A stretch of DNA of 64,000 nt from Methylicorpusculum oleiharenae. Lineage in GTDB: Bacteria; Pseudomonadota; Gammaproteobacteria; Methylococcales; Methylomonadaceae. The notes below the pieces were generated by a model. It was not told the origin of the DNA and ran no database searches. It saw only the letters and a list, made by a program, of their open reading frames with translations. Shown in pieces: positions 46,744 through 56,296 of this stretch (its first letter is position 1; every line of letters begins with the position of its first letter). The position numbers were made by a program, and so were the translations under genes. Where the stretch lies: contig NZ_WUTY02000001.1 of NCBI RefSeq assembly GCF_009828925.2, positions 248,001-312,000 on the forward strand, given 5' to 3'.

Positions 46744-48474
46744 TTACTGGACCGTTTTATTTGAAAGTAATAAAGGCATGGTTTCGACCTGATCCTGAGC
46801 TACGCCCAATACCCGCAATGCGCCCGCCATCACATTTGAAAAAACCGGCCCAGAGACCAGTCCGCCATAATATTTCCCGGCTTTGGGCTCATCCACCATA
46901 ACCGCCATGACTAAGCGTGGATTACTGGCAGGAGCCATACCGACAAATACCGACAAATACTTTTTTTCCTTATACCCGCCGGCACCGGCTTTTCTGACAG
47001 TACCGGTTTTACCCGCAACTCGGTAACCATCGACCCTTGCAAGATAGGCTGTTCCATCCTGCATCACCACATGTTCAAGCATGCTGCGTATCTGTTTGGC
47101 TGTTTTTGATGAAAACACACGCTTTTCGTCCGTATCTTCATCTCTTTTCAGCAAGCTGACTGAATGTAAAACGCCATCATCAGCCAATGCGGTATAAGCT
47201 CGCGCCAACTGTAAGACCGAGGTATTGACACCATAACCGAACGACAAGGTCGCTTGAGCAAAGTTATTCCACCGGTGGTAATCCAATAAACTGCCGTTGG
47301 CTTCACCGGGAAAGTCCAAACCCGCCGAGACACCAAAACCCAGTCGGTGATAAAACCCCCAAAAATATTTAGGTGGCATAGTCAACGCGACTTTACTGGT
47401 TGCAACATTGCTGGATTTTTTTAAAACCTGCGTTAAATCCATGGTGCCGTAATTGTGAATATCCTTAACAACATTTCGGCCAACCCGGTAAGCGCCGTCC
47501 GTTTCAATTTTTATACCTTCCTTGATAAAACCGCCCTGTAATGCCGCCGCTATCACGAATGGCTTGACGGTTGATCCGGGCTCAAACAAATCAGTCAGAC
47601 CTCTGTTTCGAAATGCACCTTTGTTTGTCCCGGTAGGCATATTCGGATTGAAGGAAGGGTAATTGACATTAGCCAACACCTCGCCTGTTTTTGCATCCAA
47701 AAGCACCAGCGCTCCGGCATCAGCCTGATTTTCAATCACGCCTGCCTGCAATTCCCGATAAGCAATGTACTGAATACGCTCGTCAATGCTTAGCTTTATG
47801 TTTTGTCCGTTAATGGGTGCTTTAATGGCTTCAATATCAGCAATAATTTGCCGCTTGCCATCCCTGATTACACGTTTTCGGCCGGTTACGCCCTTTAAAA
47901 GACTTTCATAAGCCAGTTCAATGCCTTCTTGCCCAACATCATCAATATTGGTGAAGCCCACCAGTTGAGCAGAGATAGGACCTGCAGGGTAATACCGCTT
48001 AAATTCACGATCGAAATAAACGCCTTTAATACTGAGCTTTTTTACCCGCTCTGCCAGATCCGGATTGATACGTCTTTTGACATAAACAAATTGGCGCTTT
48101 GATCCGGGTATTATCAACTTGGCAATTTTACCTTCAGACAAACCCAGCAGTTGCTCGACTTGTTTAATATCCGAAGGGGCAACTTCAGCCAACTCCATTG
48201 GGTTGACCCACGCAGACTCAACCGGGGAACTGATGGCCAAAGGCTCGTCATTCCTATCCAGAATCATGCCTCGATAGGCAGAAACCGCCACTTCGCTAAC
48301 ATGCCTCATATCACCTTGCTGCTTTAAAAACTGCTTATTCAGCACTTGCAAATCAAAGGCGCGACCTACCAGTAATGCCATTCCCCCCAACATAAAAGCC
48401 AGCAACACTTTACGTCTTACCGCAAAATCGTTGACCGGCTTCCTTGTTTGTTTCTGTGTATTAAAACGGCGCAT
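46744..48474 (-). CDS. ftsI: FtsI (PBP3), septal transpeptidase
   Basis: Class B PBP that cross-links septal wall. The 576 residues have a cytoplasmic tail and single membrane segment (about 27-45), a pedestal domain with RGMILDRNDEPLA, and the transpeptidase with STVK (Ser301), SSN, and KTGT (Lys489). It directly abuts ftsL. Confidence 0.97.
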   Translation of the reverse strand: MRRFNTQKQTRKPVNDFAVRRKVLLAFMLGGMALLVGRAFDLQVLNKQFLKQQGDMRHVSEVAVSAYRGMILDRNDEPLAISSPVESAWVNPMELAEVAPSDIKQVEQLLGLSEGKIAKLIIPGSKRQFVYVKRRINPDLAERVKKLSIKGVYFDREFKRYYPAGPISAQLVGFTNIDDVGQEGIELAYESLLKGVTGRKRVIRDGKRQIIADIEAIKAPINGQNIKLSIDERIQYIAYRELQAGVIENQADAGALVLLDAKTGEVLANVNYPSFNPNMPTGTNKGAFRNRGLTDLFEPGSTVKPFVIAAALQGGFIKEGIKIETDGAYRVGRNVVKDIHNYGTMDLTQVLKKSSNVATSKVALTMPPKYFWGFYHRLGFGVSAGLDFPGEANGSLLDYHRWNNFAQATLSFGYGVNTSVLQLARAYTALADDGVLHSVSLLKRDEDTDEKRVFSSKTAKQIRSMLEHVVMQDGTAYLARVDGYRVAGKTGTVRKAGAGGYKEKKYLSVFVGMAPASNPRLVMAVMVDEPKAGKYYGGLVSGPVFSNVMAGALRVLGVAQDQVETMPLLLSNKTVQ

Positions 48475-48753
48475 CTAGGGCTTAATGTAAATAATCGCTT
48501 CCCGTTGCGGCAAAACCAGCCTCAGCTTCTCGCGCGCAATTTGTTCAACTCTATTTTCTTCCGCTAAAGTCGTTAGCTCAAGTTGCAACTGACCCCATTC
48601 GACTTCATAGCGATCGAGTTCCCGTTCTTGCTTTTGAATCTCAATGAACAACAACCTCGATTGGTACTTACTGTAAATAACCGCCAAAGCCGAACCTAAA
48701 AGCCCAACCACAAGCCCCATCATCAACAGGACCTTAATCTTGACCACATTCAT
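48475..48753 (-). CDS. ftsL: FtsL, divisome protein
   Basis: Small bitopic division protein that joins FtsQ and FtsB. It has 92 residues, with one membrane segment (about 5-27), then a leucine-zipper-like coiled coil and the C-terminal segment EQIAREKLRLVLPQREAII. It overlaps rsmH by 4 bases and abuts ftsI. Confidence 0.94.
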   Translation of the reverse strand: MNVVKIKVLLMMGLVVGLLGSALAVIYSKYQSRLLFIEIQKQERELDRYEVEWGQLQLELTTLAEENRVEQIAREKLRLVLPQREAIIYIKP

Positions 48754-49676
48754 ATTTTTTCAGCCACCCGCATAACGGCACTTCTGGATCTGGGATTTTC
48801 AGACACTTCCTCGTCACCGGCTTTTATAGCCTTACCCATCTTTTTTAGCAGTCCTTTACTTATCTCGGATTCTTTTACCGGTAGCCGACCCGGGTCATAT
48901 TTGCCGCCCGACTCCGCTCTTATAAAACGCTTGACGATGCGGTCTTCTAATGAATGAAACGATATGACAACCAACCGGCCTCCCGGCTTTAGTACCTCAA
49001 CCGATTGATCCAGCGCTGACTTGAGTTCGTTCAATTCCTGATTGATTTCCAGGCGAATCGCCTGAAAAGTACGCGTGGCAGGATGTTTATGTTTCTCTCT
49101 CACCGGCACAGCGTCTTCAATCAACTCGACCAGTTGACGGGTCGTTAAAATCGGATTTGTCATCCTGGATGAAACGATAGTCCGGGCAATTCTCCGGGCA
49201 AAACGCTCTTCACCGTATTCAAACAAGACCTTGGCCAAACTTTGCTCATCAATATGCGAAAGCCACTGCGCGGCGGTTTCGCCATGATGAATATCCATTC
49301 TCATGTCCAAAGGTCCATCGTTCATAAAGCTGAAACCACGCTCAGGCCTATCAAGCTGCGGCGAGGAAACACCTAAGTCCATTAAAATCCCGTCGACACA
49401 ACCCAGTAAATCATGCTGACCGGCAATCAATGTCAATGCCGAAAAGCGACTGTGCACCAAAGTAAATCGGGCATCTTGCTGCAGTTCCTGGGCAACAGCC
49501 GAATCAATGGCCGCCTTATCTCTATCCAACGCCAGCAAACGCCCCTGCTTGCCAAGACCGGCCAATATACCCTGACTGTGCCCTCCTCTCCCGAAAGTGC
49601 AATCGATATAAGTGCCTTGTTCTTTTATGGCTAAAGCCTGCAGCGCCTCTACAAATAAAACCGGTCGGTGCTGCAC
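48750..49676 (-). CDS. rsmH: 16S rRNA (cytosine(1402)-N4)-methyltransferase RsmH
   Basis: SAM enzyme that N4-methylates C1402 in the 16S rRNA P site. The 308 residues begin HRPVLFVEALQAL and include the SAM-binding DCTFGRGGHSQGIL, LMDLGVSSPQLD, RGFSFMNDGPLDMRM and VVISFHSLEDRIVKRF. Its usual cooperation partner RsmI is at 50.9 kb, close upstream. Confidence 0.97.
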   Translation of the reverse strand: MQHRPVLFVEALQALAIKEQGTYIDCTFGRGGHSQGILAGLGKQGRLLALDRDKAAIDSAVAQELQQDARFTLVHSRFSALTLIAGQHDLLGCVDGILMDLGVSSPQLDRPERGFSFMNDGPLDMRMDIHHGETAAQWLSHIDEQSLAKVLFEYGEERFARRIARTIVSSRMTNPILTTRQLVELIEDAVPVREKHKHPATRTFQAIRLEINQELNELKSALDQSVEVLKPGGRLVVISFHSLEDRIVKRFIRAESGGKYDPGRLPVKESEISKGLLKKMGKAIKAGDEEVSENPRSRSAVMRVAEKI

Positions 49677-49692
49677 AAAGTCTTCCCAATGA

Positions 49693-50160
49693 TTAAAACG
49701 ATAATGTTCCTAACTCCTCAAGCCCTTCCGTATCGCCACCGTCCATCCATTCATGTTCTTTTGCGGTCCAGGCAAGCTCACTCCAAAGCTCAAATTTATT
49801 GAGTTGCCCAACCAGCATAATTTTTTTGTCCATTTGGGCAAATTCTCTTAATTTCTCGGGAATCAACATCCGCCCCTGGCCATCCATTTCACATTCAGTG
49901 GCATTGCCAATTACAAAACGCCGCAACATGCCGGCCATTTTATTCAGGGTGGGTAGCTTGACAATCGTTTGTTCGAGCTTTTCCCATTCAGGCAAAGGGT
50001 ACAGCCACAAACAACCGGGCTCACCTACACAACGATCATTAACCGCCACAGTAACAACCAACTGACGATCACAGCATTCCTGCAATTCCTCTCTATAACG
50101 AGTAGGAATCGCAATGCGTCCTTTTGGATCGAGATTGATTGAACTGATACCTCTTAACAT
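49693..50160 (-). CDS. mraZ: MraZ, regulator of the dcw cluster
   Basis: DNA-binding protein of the AbrB/SpoVT fold that represses its own operon. The frame extends 16 codons upstream, but the ATG at 50160 gives the conserved start MLRGISSINLDPKGRIAIPTRY and the usual 155-residue size. The repeated DXXGR pattern appears twice (DPKGRIAIP and DGQGRMLIP). The candidate operator lies just upstream at 50174-50197. Confidence 0.96.
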   Translation of the reverse strand: MLRGISSINLDPKGRIAIPTRYREELQECCDRQLVVTVAVNDRCVGEPGCLWLYPLPEWEKLEQTIVKLPTLNKMAGMLRRFVIGNATECEMDGQGRMLIPEKLREFAQMDKKIMLVGQLNKFELWSELAWTAKEHEWMDGGDTEGLEELGTLSF

Positions 50161-50173
50161 GCCTTTCGGACTC

Positions 50174-50197
50174 TCCCAAAAAATCCCTTTCTCACCA
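50174..50197 (-). promoter_or_regulatory. Candidate MraZ operator (three TGGG-like boxes)
   Basis: On the minus strand, TGGTG, AGGGA and TGGGA follow one another with starts 9 and 10 bases apart, shortly upstream of the mraZ ATG. Known MraZ sites are direct TGGGN repeats separated by 5 bases, so this fits with one imperfect box. Autoregulation of mraZ and dcw is then expected. Confidence 0.55.
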
Positions 50198-50507
50198 CAA
50201 CACAACAATTTTAATCCACTATAGATTTCATTAAGGCCTTAGTCAAGGGTCAATTAATTTAAATTCTTTCTTTTTCTACAATGACTTAGAGGCTGAAAAA
50301 AAGGAGGCCAAAAACGAAGCAAAGCCAGCTCCGATAAATTCCATCTAATATCATGAGGTTAATAATAGAAATTGAAGTATCGGCTTAAACGAAAAAAATC
50401 CGGACCGTCAAACTTGAAATGACAGAGGACAGATGTAAAAAAGGAAGGAAAAATGCGCCAAAAACACATTGGCAGGATGGGATAGAGAGAAGTATTTGAA
50501 GAGTATC

Positions 50508-50852
50508 AAGAGTCGGCCTGTAAGCCGGGTTCTGTCTGGAACAGCCATTCATCTAGGCTGCAAGTCACCCTGCAGCTCAAGCAATCTACCCGGGAACCGC
50601 GCGGGCCACGCGTATGTTCCCCTATTTGATCTTGCTCCGAGTGGGGTTTACCCTGCCACACCTGTTGCCAGTTGCGCGGTGCGCTCTTACCGCACCATTT
50701 CACCCTTACCGGATTTACATCCGGCGGTATATTTTCTGCGGCACTTTCCGTAGGCTCACGCCCCCCAGGCGTTACCTGGCACTCCGCCCTATGGAGCCCG
50801 GACTTTCCTCCATCCCACTGAAAGTGAGACAGCGACTGCTCAGCCAACTCTT
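50508..50852 (-). ncRNA. rnpB: RNase P RNA, class A
   Basis: Catalytic RNA that matures tRNA 5' ends. The strand reads AAGAGTTGGCTGAGC at the 5' end, followed by the universal GGAGGAAAGTCCGGGCTCC, GCCAGGTAACGCCTGGGG, GGTGCGGTAAGAGCGCACCG, then the 3' consensus AGATGAATGGCTGTT and ACAGAACCCGGCTTA. The 5' and 3' ends pair over 10 bases (P1), which fixes the boundaries. About 345 nucleotides. It lies between rsmI and mraZ, and a candidate promoter is at 50863-50890. Confidence 0.96.
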
Positions 50853-50862
50853 GATCGCGCCG

Positions 50863-50890
50863 ATTATACGTGATTACCTCGAGTTGACCA
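50863..50890 (-). promoter_or_regulatory. Candidate rnpB promoter
   Basis: On the minus strand, TGGTCA (50885-50890) is followed after 16 bases by a perfect TATAAT (50863-50868), about 10 bases before the RNase P RNA 5' end. Confidence 0.65.
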
Positions 50891-50909
50891 GAAAAAACAT
50901 TAAACCGTG

Positions 50910-51773
50910 TTAATCACTCTCGGCTTGACCAACCAAACTCAAAGCCAGCTGATACAGGACTTTTTTGCGAACGCCCGTGATTTCAGCCGCCAAGGAGGCC
51001 GCTGTTTTGATGGAACATTCTTGCAACAAGATTTTTAACACCTTAAGTTGTTCATCATTTATTTCGTCATGACCTTTTTGAGAAACAAAACCGTCGACAA
51101 TGACCACAAACTCGCCTTTTCGCATGTTTTCATCCTGCGCGACCTTTTCCAGCATTTCTTCCAGGCTCGATTTAATAATCGTTTCATGCATTTTGGTCAT
51201 TTCTCTGGCGATGACAATCTGATGATCCAGAGGAAAAACCTTGGCCATATCCTGCAAAGAAGCCAATATGCGATGACTTGACTCATAAAATACCCAGGTT
51301 GCCGGGTTATTTAAACGATCGGTAAAAAATGCCACTCTTGCCGAGGACGTTCTAGGCAAGAAGCCTTCAAAAGTAAACCTGGAAACCGGCAGTCCAGAGA
51401 CTGATAAAGCAGCAATCAATGCACATGCTCCGGGAATGGGTACCACATCGATTCCTGCATTCTTAGCCAGCCGCACCAAAGGCATGCCGGGATCACTCAG
51501 CAAAGGCGTACCGGCATCCGAGACCAAAGCAATCGATACCCCCTGTTGCAATTTATTTAAAAGATCGACCGAAACCCTATCCTCATTATGCTGATGTAAA
51601 GACACCATTTTATTATTGATATTGTAATGTTGGAATAAATGCAACACATGCCGGGTATCTTCAACCGCAATCAAATCAACAGTCTTTAAAACCTCAACCG
51701 CACGAAAACTAAAATCAGCCAAATTACCTATTGGCGTTGCAACAACGTATAATCGGCCTGTTTGATCACTCAT
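50910..51773 (-). CDS. rsmI: 16S rRNA (cytidine(1402)-2'-O)-methyltransferase RsmI
   Basis: 2'-O-methylates C1402 of 16S rRNA, the same base treated by RsmH. The 287-residue product begins with YVVATPIGNLADFSFRAVEVL, and contains VEDTRHVLHLFQHY, ALVSDAGTPLLSDPG and the tail with a helix-turn type domain (ALSLVGQAESD end). It is divergent from lpoA with 31 bases between, the E. coli yraL-lpoA order. Confidence 0.96.
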   Translation of the reverse strand: MSDQTGRLYVVATPIGNLADFSFRAVEVLKTVDLIAVEDTRHVLHLFQHYNINNKMVSLHQHNEDRVSVDLLNKLQQGVSIALVSDAGTPLLSDPGMPLVRLAKNAGIDVVPIPGACALIAALSVSGLPVSRFTFEGFLPRTSSARVAFFTDRLNNPATWVFYESSHRILASLQDMAKVFPLDHQIVIAREMTKMHETIIKSSLEEMLEKVAQDENMRKGEFVVIVDGFVSQKGHDEINDEQLKVLKILLQECSIKTAASLAAEITGVRKKVLYQLALSLVGQAESD

Positions 51774-51804
51774 TTATTTTCACCTGATTTCCTGCTGTGA
51801 GGGT

Positions 51805-53685
51805 ATGACAATCACCATGAGACGGCTTTATCATTCTAATTTACTCTTGTCGGGCGTCGTTTTGCTGTCGGCTTGCGGCAAAACAGGAATTCAAGATTCA
51901 AGCTATGAGCAAGACGCCAAAGCAGCCAAAACTTATATGCAGCAAGGCCAACCCAAAAAAGCGGCTCGAGTCTATCAACATCTGGCTGATAACGAAACGG
52001 ATTTGCAAGATCAATTTCGCCTTTTGGCGATTGAATCAATGATTTTGTCAGGCGACATTAATACCGCAAAAACTTACGCTCAGGCTATCAATGCCAATCA
52101 ATTGTCAGCCCAACAACAAAGTCTGCTTAATCTCTATCAAGCCCAGATTGACCTGAGCTTTGGTGAGGCAGAACAAGCTGCCGTCCGCCTGGAACAAATC
52201 CGCCCCGAACTGCTGCAAAACAATGACTTGATTAAATTCTATCAATCCAATGCCTTTGCTTACTCATTGACCGGCGACCTGATTAAGAGCGCAACCTCGC
52301 GCATAGCGCTAGGCCCCTTGCTTCCACCCGATCAACAAGCCAAAAACAACTCGGCGATACTGGAAGCGCTCAGCCTGGTGCCTTTAAACACGCTTCAAGA
52401 AACCCAGGCTCGCAGCTCAGGTTATTTGACCGGTTGGTTGTCGCTGGCCAGACTGGTCCGCCAGGATTCTCAAAATCGCGTTCAACTTCAAAACGACTTC
52501 GTGCAATGGCAAAAAGCATTTCCCGGCCACCCCGCCAATGATTTACTTCCTCAAATTCTGGCCGGCCTGCAAAACCTGCCTGGTATTATTGCCATCATTT
52601 TGCCCGGCTCGGGCACTTATGCAATGGCCGGCAAAGCCGTCCGGGAAGGCGTGATGGCTGCGTATCATCAGGATAACAGTGCGTCCAAATCAGAACTGCG
52701 CTTTTATGATAGTGAACAATCACCCGCATCCGCACTTTACACCCAAGCCAAAGCCGAAGGCGCCCAATTGGTAATCGGCCCATTAAGCAAACCGGATATT
52801 ATCGAACTGGCAGGCACTGCAAACTTGGATATCCCTGTTCTGGCATTAAACAATGTTCCTGAAATAGCCAGAGACAATCTGTATCAGTTCGGCCTCAATC
52901 CCTTCGATGATACCGAGCAAGTCAGCGCCAAAGCCTGGTCAGACGGCCACAAAAAAGCGTTGCTATTGATTCCTGAAACAGAACAAGGCGCTCGCATCCA
53001 GGGGTTTTTTCAGCAGCTTTGGGAAAGCGGCGACACCGCTCTTTTGGAAACTCAGAGCTACGACCCCAAACAAACTGATTTTTCGGAACCTATCAAAAAA
53101 CTACTTAATCTGGATGAGAGCACTTATCGCTTCGAAAATTTACGGCAACACATTCCGGACATCACGTTTACACCCCGAGTTCGCCACGATGCCGAATTAG
53201 TCTTGCTTAACGCTTATGAGACGGCCGCCCGGTCGATCAACCCGCAGCTCAAATACTTGCAGGCGGCTCATTTACCGGTTTACGCGACACCTCAGGTCTA
53301 TACCGGCAATCCCAATCCATCCAGCGATATTGATCTGGAAAACATTATTTTTTGTGATACGCCCTGGCTGTTCGATGACGCCTACCCAGGCCCGCTCAGC
53401 TTTTCCGCTCTGGTAAATGTCAGGGAAAGCTTCCCGCCTATTTACCTGCGCCTGATCGCGATGGGTATAGATGCTTACCACTTGTCCACTCAACTGAATC
53501 ACCTCGCAAACGAGCCGTTTAAAGGAGCCAGCGGCAATCTGACGCTGACAGAAGGTAACCGTATTAAACGCAATCTTGTCTGCGCTCAGTTTAATCAAGG
53601 CCGACCGCTAGCAACGGGCATTGTTAACAGCCTGATTCAGATGGATAATTTGCCTGCTGCACCAGAGAACCTTTCCACTGAATAA
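51805..53685 (+). CDS. lpoA: LpoA-like lipoprotein activator of PBP1A
   Basis: Outer-membrane lipoprotein that reaches through the wall to stimulate PBP1A. The lipobox LSAC puts the lipidated Cys at 24, after MRRLYHSNLLLSGVVLL. The N-terminal half is TPR-like (YMQQGQPKKAARVYQHL), the C-terminal half is the LppC domain, a periplasmic-binding-protein fold (IAIILPGSGTYAMAGKAVREGVMAAYH, PLSKPDIIELA). It has 626 residues. Next come yraN and diaA, the same order as in E. coli; PBP1A is at 5.0-7.3 kb. Confidence 0.93.
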   Translation: MTITMRRLYHSNLLLSGVVLLSACGKTGIQDSSYEQDAKAAKTYMQQGQPKKAARVYQHLADNETDLQDQFRLLAIESMILSGDINTAKTYAQAINANQLSAQQQSLLNLYQAQIDLSFGEAEQAAVRLEQIRPELLQNNDLIKFYQSNAFAYSLTGDLIKSATSRIALGPLLPPDQQAKNNSAILEALSLVPLNTLQETQARSSGYLTGWLSLARLVRQDSQNRVQLQNDFVQWQKAFPGHPANDLLPQILAGLQNLPGIIAIILPGSGTYAMAGKAVREGVMAAYHQDNSASKSELRFYDSEQSPASALYTQAKAEGAQLVIGPLSKPDIIELAGTANLDIPVLALNNVPEIARDNLYQFGLNPFDDTEQVSAKAWSDGHKKALLLIPETEQGARIQGFFQQLWESGDTALLETQSYDPKQTDFSEPIKKLLNLDESTYRFENLRQHIPDITFTPRVRHDAELVLLNAYETAARSINPQLKYLQAAHLPVYATPQVYTGNPNPSSDIDLENIIFCDTPWLFDDAYPGPLSFSALVNVRESFPPIYLRLIAMGIDAYHLSTQLNHLANEPFKGASGNLTLTEGNRIKRNLVCAQFNQGRPLATGIVNSLIQMDNLPAAPENLSTE

Positions 53686-54068
53686 TGGCGCTTATTCCCA
53701 ACAGAGACAAACCGTCTCATTTAACCAAAGGATCTGCAACTGAAGAGCAAGCCTGCCAATTCCTTATAAGCCAGGGGCTCAAACTGGTGGATAGAAACTT
53801 CCGCTGCCAAAGCGGGGAACTGGATCTTGTCATGCTCGACGGCAAAACCCTGGTGATAATCGAGGTCAGATATCGCAAAAACAACCGTTACGGCGGCGCG
53901 GAAGCCAGTGTCACCCGGCAGAAACAAGCAAAGATTATTGCCGCCACCCACTATTATTTAACCCAGCACAAAACGGGGGCCTCCATTCGTTTTGATGTTG
54001 TCGCAATAACAGGAGGCAACCCTGTGAATTGGATAAAAAACGCATTTCAAACAGAGTGGATTTCATGA
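53685..54068 (+). CDS. yraN: YraN family (UPF0102) endonuclease-like protein
   Basis: A 127-residue protein of the YraN/UPF0102 family with the restriction-endonuclease fold; biological role unclear, maybe in nucleic acid processing. The motif runs G-x-x-x-E-x-x-A (GSATEEQACQFL), then NFRCQSGELDLVMLDGKTLVIIEVRYR, where Glu/Asp/Glu could bind metal. It shares one base with lpoA's stop and overlaps diaA by 4. Confidence 0.93.
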   Translation: MALIPNRDKPSHLTKGSATEEQACQFLISQGLKLVDRNFRCQSGELDLVMLDGKTLVIIEVRYRKNNRYGGAEASVTRQKQAKIIAATHYYLTQHKTGASIRFDVVAITGGNPVNWIKNAFQTEWIS

Positions 54069-54667
54069 GTTTACAAGATCGTATCGAACAACATTTCACT
54101 CAAAATACCCTGACTCAACAGGAAGCACTGCTCAACTTAAGCGAAATCATTGAGTTTGCCTCTTTGAGATTGGTCGCAACGCTGCTGAATGACAATAAAA
54201 TTCTAACATGCGGAAACGGCGGCTCTGCCCTCAATGCCACGCAGTTCGTGGTTAAAATGCTCAACCGTTTTGACCGTGAACGTCCGTCCTTACCCGCTTT
54301 TGCACTCACAACCGATACCTCAACTATCACGTCGATTGCAAATGACCTTCTATTTGATGATGTTTATGCCAAACAAATCAGAGCGCTGGGACAAAGCGGC
54401 GACATTCTTTTGTTGTATACCGCCAGCGGCAATTCGGCCAACATGGTCAAAGCAGTCAGCGCGGCTCATGACAAAGATATTTCAGTCATTGCCTTAACCG
54501 GCCAAGAAGGCGGCATGCTGGCACCCATATTCAATGAAACAGATATAGTAGTACGCGTGCCTTCAAACATAAGACACCGGATTCAAGAAACGCATTTATT
54601 GATTACGCATTGCTTGCTGGACCTGGTCGATCAACAACTGTTTGGCGACAACAGCCCATCACGGTAA
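54065..54667 (+). CDS. diaA: DiaA-like SIS-domain protein
   Basis: A 200-residue SIS-domain protein; in E. coli DiaA binds DnaA and promotes initiation. The ATG at 54065 (MSLQDRIEQHF) overlaps the yraN stop as ATGA; an in-frame ATG 12 codons upstream is less likely. Motifs are ILTCGNGGSALNATQFVVKML and LLLYTASGNSANMV. It could instead be a GmhA-type sedoheptulose-7-phosphate isomerase, the closest paralogue, but the yraN-lpoA context favours DiaA. Confidence 0.9.
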   Translation: MSLQDRIEQHFTQNTLTQQEALLNLSEIIEFASLRLVATLLNDNKILTCGNGGSALNATQFVVKMLNRFDRERPSLPAFALTTDTSTITSIANDLLFDDVYAKQIRALGQSGDILLLYTASGNSANMVKAVSAAHDKDISVIALTGQEGGMLAPIFNETDIVVRVPSNIRHRIQETHLLITHCLLDLVDQQLFGDNSPSR

Positions 54668-54687
54668 TACGCTGATAGCCCAAAGTG

Positions 54688-54720
54688 ACAGAACAGACTT
54701 CAAAAGGAAGTCTGTTCTGT
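54688..54720. terminator. Perfect stem-loop between diaA and the Sel1 gene
   Basis: Fourteen-base perfect stem ACAGAACAGACTTC / GAAGTCTGTTCTGT with a 5-base loop, between two convergent genes. No long T-run, but the stem is strong enough for bidirectional termination. Confidence 0.78.
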
Positions 54721-54735
54721 TGACAAGCCATATCC

Positions 54736-55209
54736 TTATTTCGTTTTCAATAATATCTTTTTTGCATACTCGTTTGGAATTTGAGTAGCTGCTTTTAAGC
54801 GCACCGCTTGATAATTGAAAGCCACGCTGCCCTTGGCGGCTTCATTTTTGCCCAGAATAGCCAATGATGCACCGTGACCTTTAGCCGCCGCTTTTTCATA
54901 CCATTGTGTGGCTTTTTTGACATCCTGCGACATGCCCAAACCCCTGTCATACATCGCCGCCACAACCACCTCAGCTTCCAGTAAACCTTGCTCGGCCGCT
55001 TTAAGCATCCAGGCCGCCGCTTCCTGAAGATTGACTTCATAGCCGTCTCTACCCAGTAAAAACAACGCCCCTAATTGGGCCTGGGCAAGCGCATTGCCCT
55101 GTTCGGCCGATTCCTTTATGGGTGTCTTTTGTGCGGCCTCTTCGGCATGAGTCATAGCCGTGCCGGACAAGACAAAAACACACACTATCAATTTTATTAT
55201 TTTTATCAT
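54736..55209 (-). CDS. Sel1-repeat protein, secreted
   Basis: A 157-residue periplasmic protein with a signal peptide (IIKLIVCVFVLSGTAMTHA) and about three Sel1-like (SLR) helical repeats: AEQGNALAQAQLGALFLLG, AAEQGLLEAEVVVAAMYDRG, and the KAAAKGHGASLAILGKN segment. Such proteins scaffold protein interactions; no ligand is readable. Stands alone and converges with diaA. Confidence 0.88.
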   Translation of the reverse strand: MIKIIKLIVCVFVLSGTAMTHAEEAAQKTPIKESAEQGNALAQAQLGALFLLGRDGYEVNLQEAAAWMLKAAEQGLLEAEVVVAAMYDRGLGMSQDVKKATQWYEKAAAKGHGASLAILGKNEAAKGSVAFNYQAVRLKAATQIPNEYAKKILLKTK

Positions 55210-55384
55210 TTCGTCACCTTCCCGCCCAATTTGAATAATTTATTATTGGCCTGGGCATATTGACTCAATAACCAGAAAATTTCATTATTTAATAGCGTCG
55301 TCTAAAAGCGGAATCATGCTTTATACATAGGCCAGTTTGTTCCTGCCAATTCAGACTGAGCGACTGGATAGTAAAATCAACGCT

Positions 55385-55699
55385 TCATTTAAGCTTGACC
55401 GCAGTCCCGTAAGCCAAAATTTCGGACGCATTAGCCATGATATTGCTGGTCGTAAAGCGAATATTGACGATGGCATCGGCACCGCGCCCTTTTGCTTCGG
55501 TTACCATTCTTTCAATGGCGATATCCCTGGCCTCGGCCAACATTTCGGTATAGCCTTTTATTTCTCCACCCACCAGCCCTTTTAAAGCCGCCATTAAATC
55601 ACGGCCGACATGCTTGGATTGCACCACATTGCCCACTACCACGCCCAAACACTCTTTAACTTCTCGTCCCGGCACATCTGGAGTTGTCGTAAATATCAT
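55385..55699 (-). CDS. YbjQ family (UPF0145/DUF74) protein
   Basis: A 104-residue protein of the YbjQ family, small barrels that often form pentamers and have been called heavy-metal-binding. The start is MIFTTTPDVPGREVKECLGVVVGN and the family signature GADAIVNIRFTTS lies at about residues 76-88. The length is normal. It is monocistronic and its function is not established. Confidence 0.92.
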   Translation of the reverse strand: MIFTTTPDVPGREVKECLGVVVGNVVQSKHVGRDLMAALKGLVGGEIKGYTEMLAEARDIAIERMVTEAKGRGADAIVNIRFTTSNIMANASEILAYGTAVKLK

Positions 55700-56296
55700 C
55701 TTTAATTTTCCGCTTATTGAATAAAAACCCTACAAGGTAAGGCGATAGCCGGGCATTATGGATCGAATTCAACACGCATTGCAAAATTGTTATTATTTTA
55801 AAAGTCGCAAACCATAGCCGCATAAAACCCAGGCAATCAAGATGATCCACGTTAAAATCAGTTTCTTCACCCGACAACTATCCTGACACAAGGGGTTACC
55901 GAGATCCGAATGCACGATGACGTAATAAGGTAAAGTCGGCATCAAATCAAGCCAGCCTCCATCCAAGGATAGAGGTGAAATCCGATACCCATTTCTAATC
56001 AGGTGCGCCAACTAAAACATTGAGTCAGTAAGGTGGGGTAATACCGGCAAGGGTTGGTTGATGTGAGTTACAGCTTTGTATTTTTTAATGGGTTCGGCTC
56101 ACCAACGCTGACCATCATGCGCTAAGGTGAACGACTGCGTTTGGTTAATCCACTTTCTGTTTTGCTCGCTTCCCCATTATTCCTTAAGCTCAAAGATAAC
56201 TTTCTTTGCTGGTGACTGTAAAATCCGGGCAAGATCATTCCTGACCTATTCAGTTTAAAAGAGCGAATATTTTTATTGTGTTAATACACTGCAGCC
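55700..56296. other. Gene-free stretch between YbjQ and ICMT-like genes
   Basis: A 600-base region with no convincing gene. A 72-codon minus frame (55793-56011) ends with a hydrophobic tail but lacks a well-spaced ribosome binding site. An imperfect inverted repeat (GGTTGGTTGATGTGAG against a CTCACCAACGCTGACC, near 56050-56110) looks like a remnant of a dispersed repeat. Nothing else is clear. Confidence 0.4.

Noticed and set aside
55793-56011. 72-codon minus-strand ORF with a hydrophobic C-terminus
   Set aside because: The GGAGG sequence is too far from the better internal ATG, and the N-terminal part looks random. It may be real, but support is too thin.
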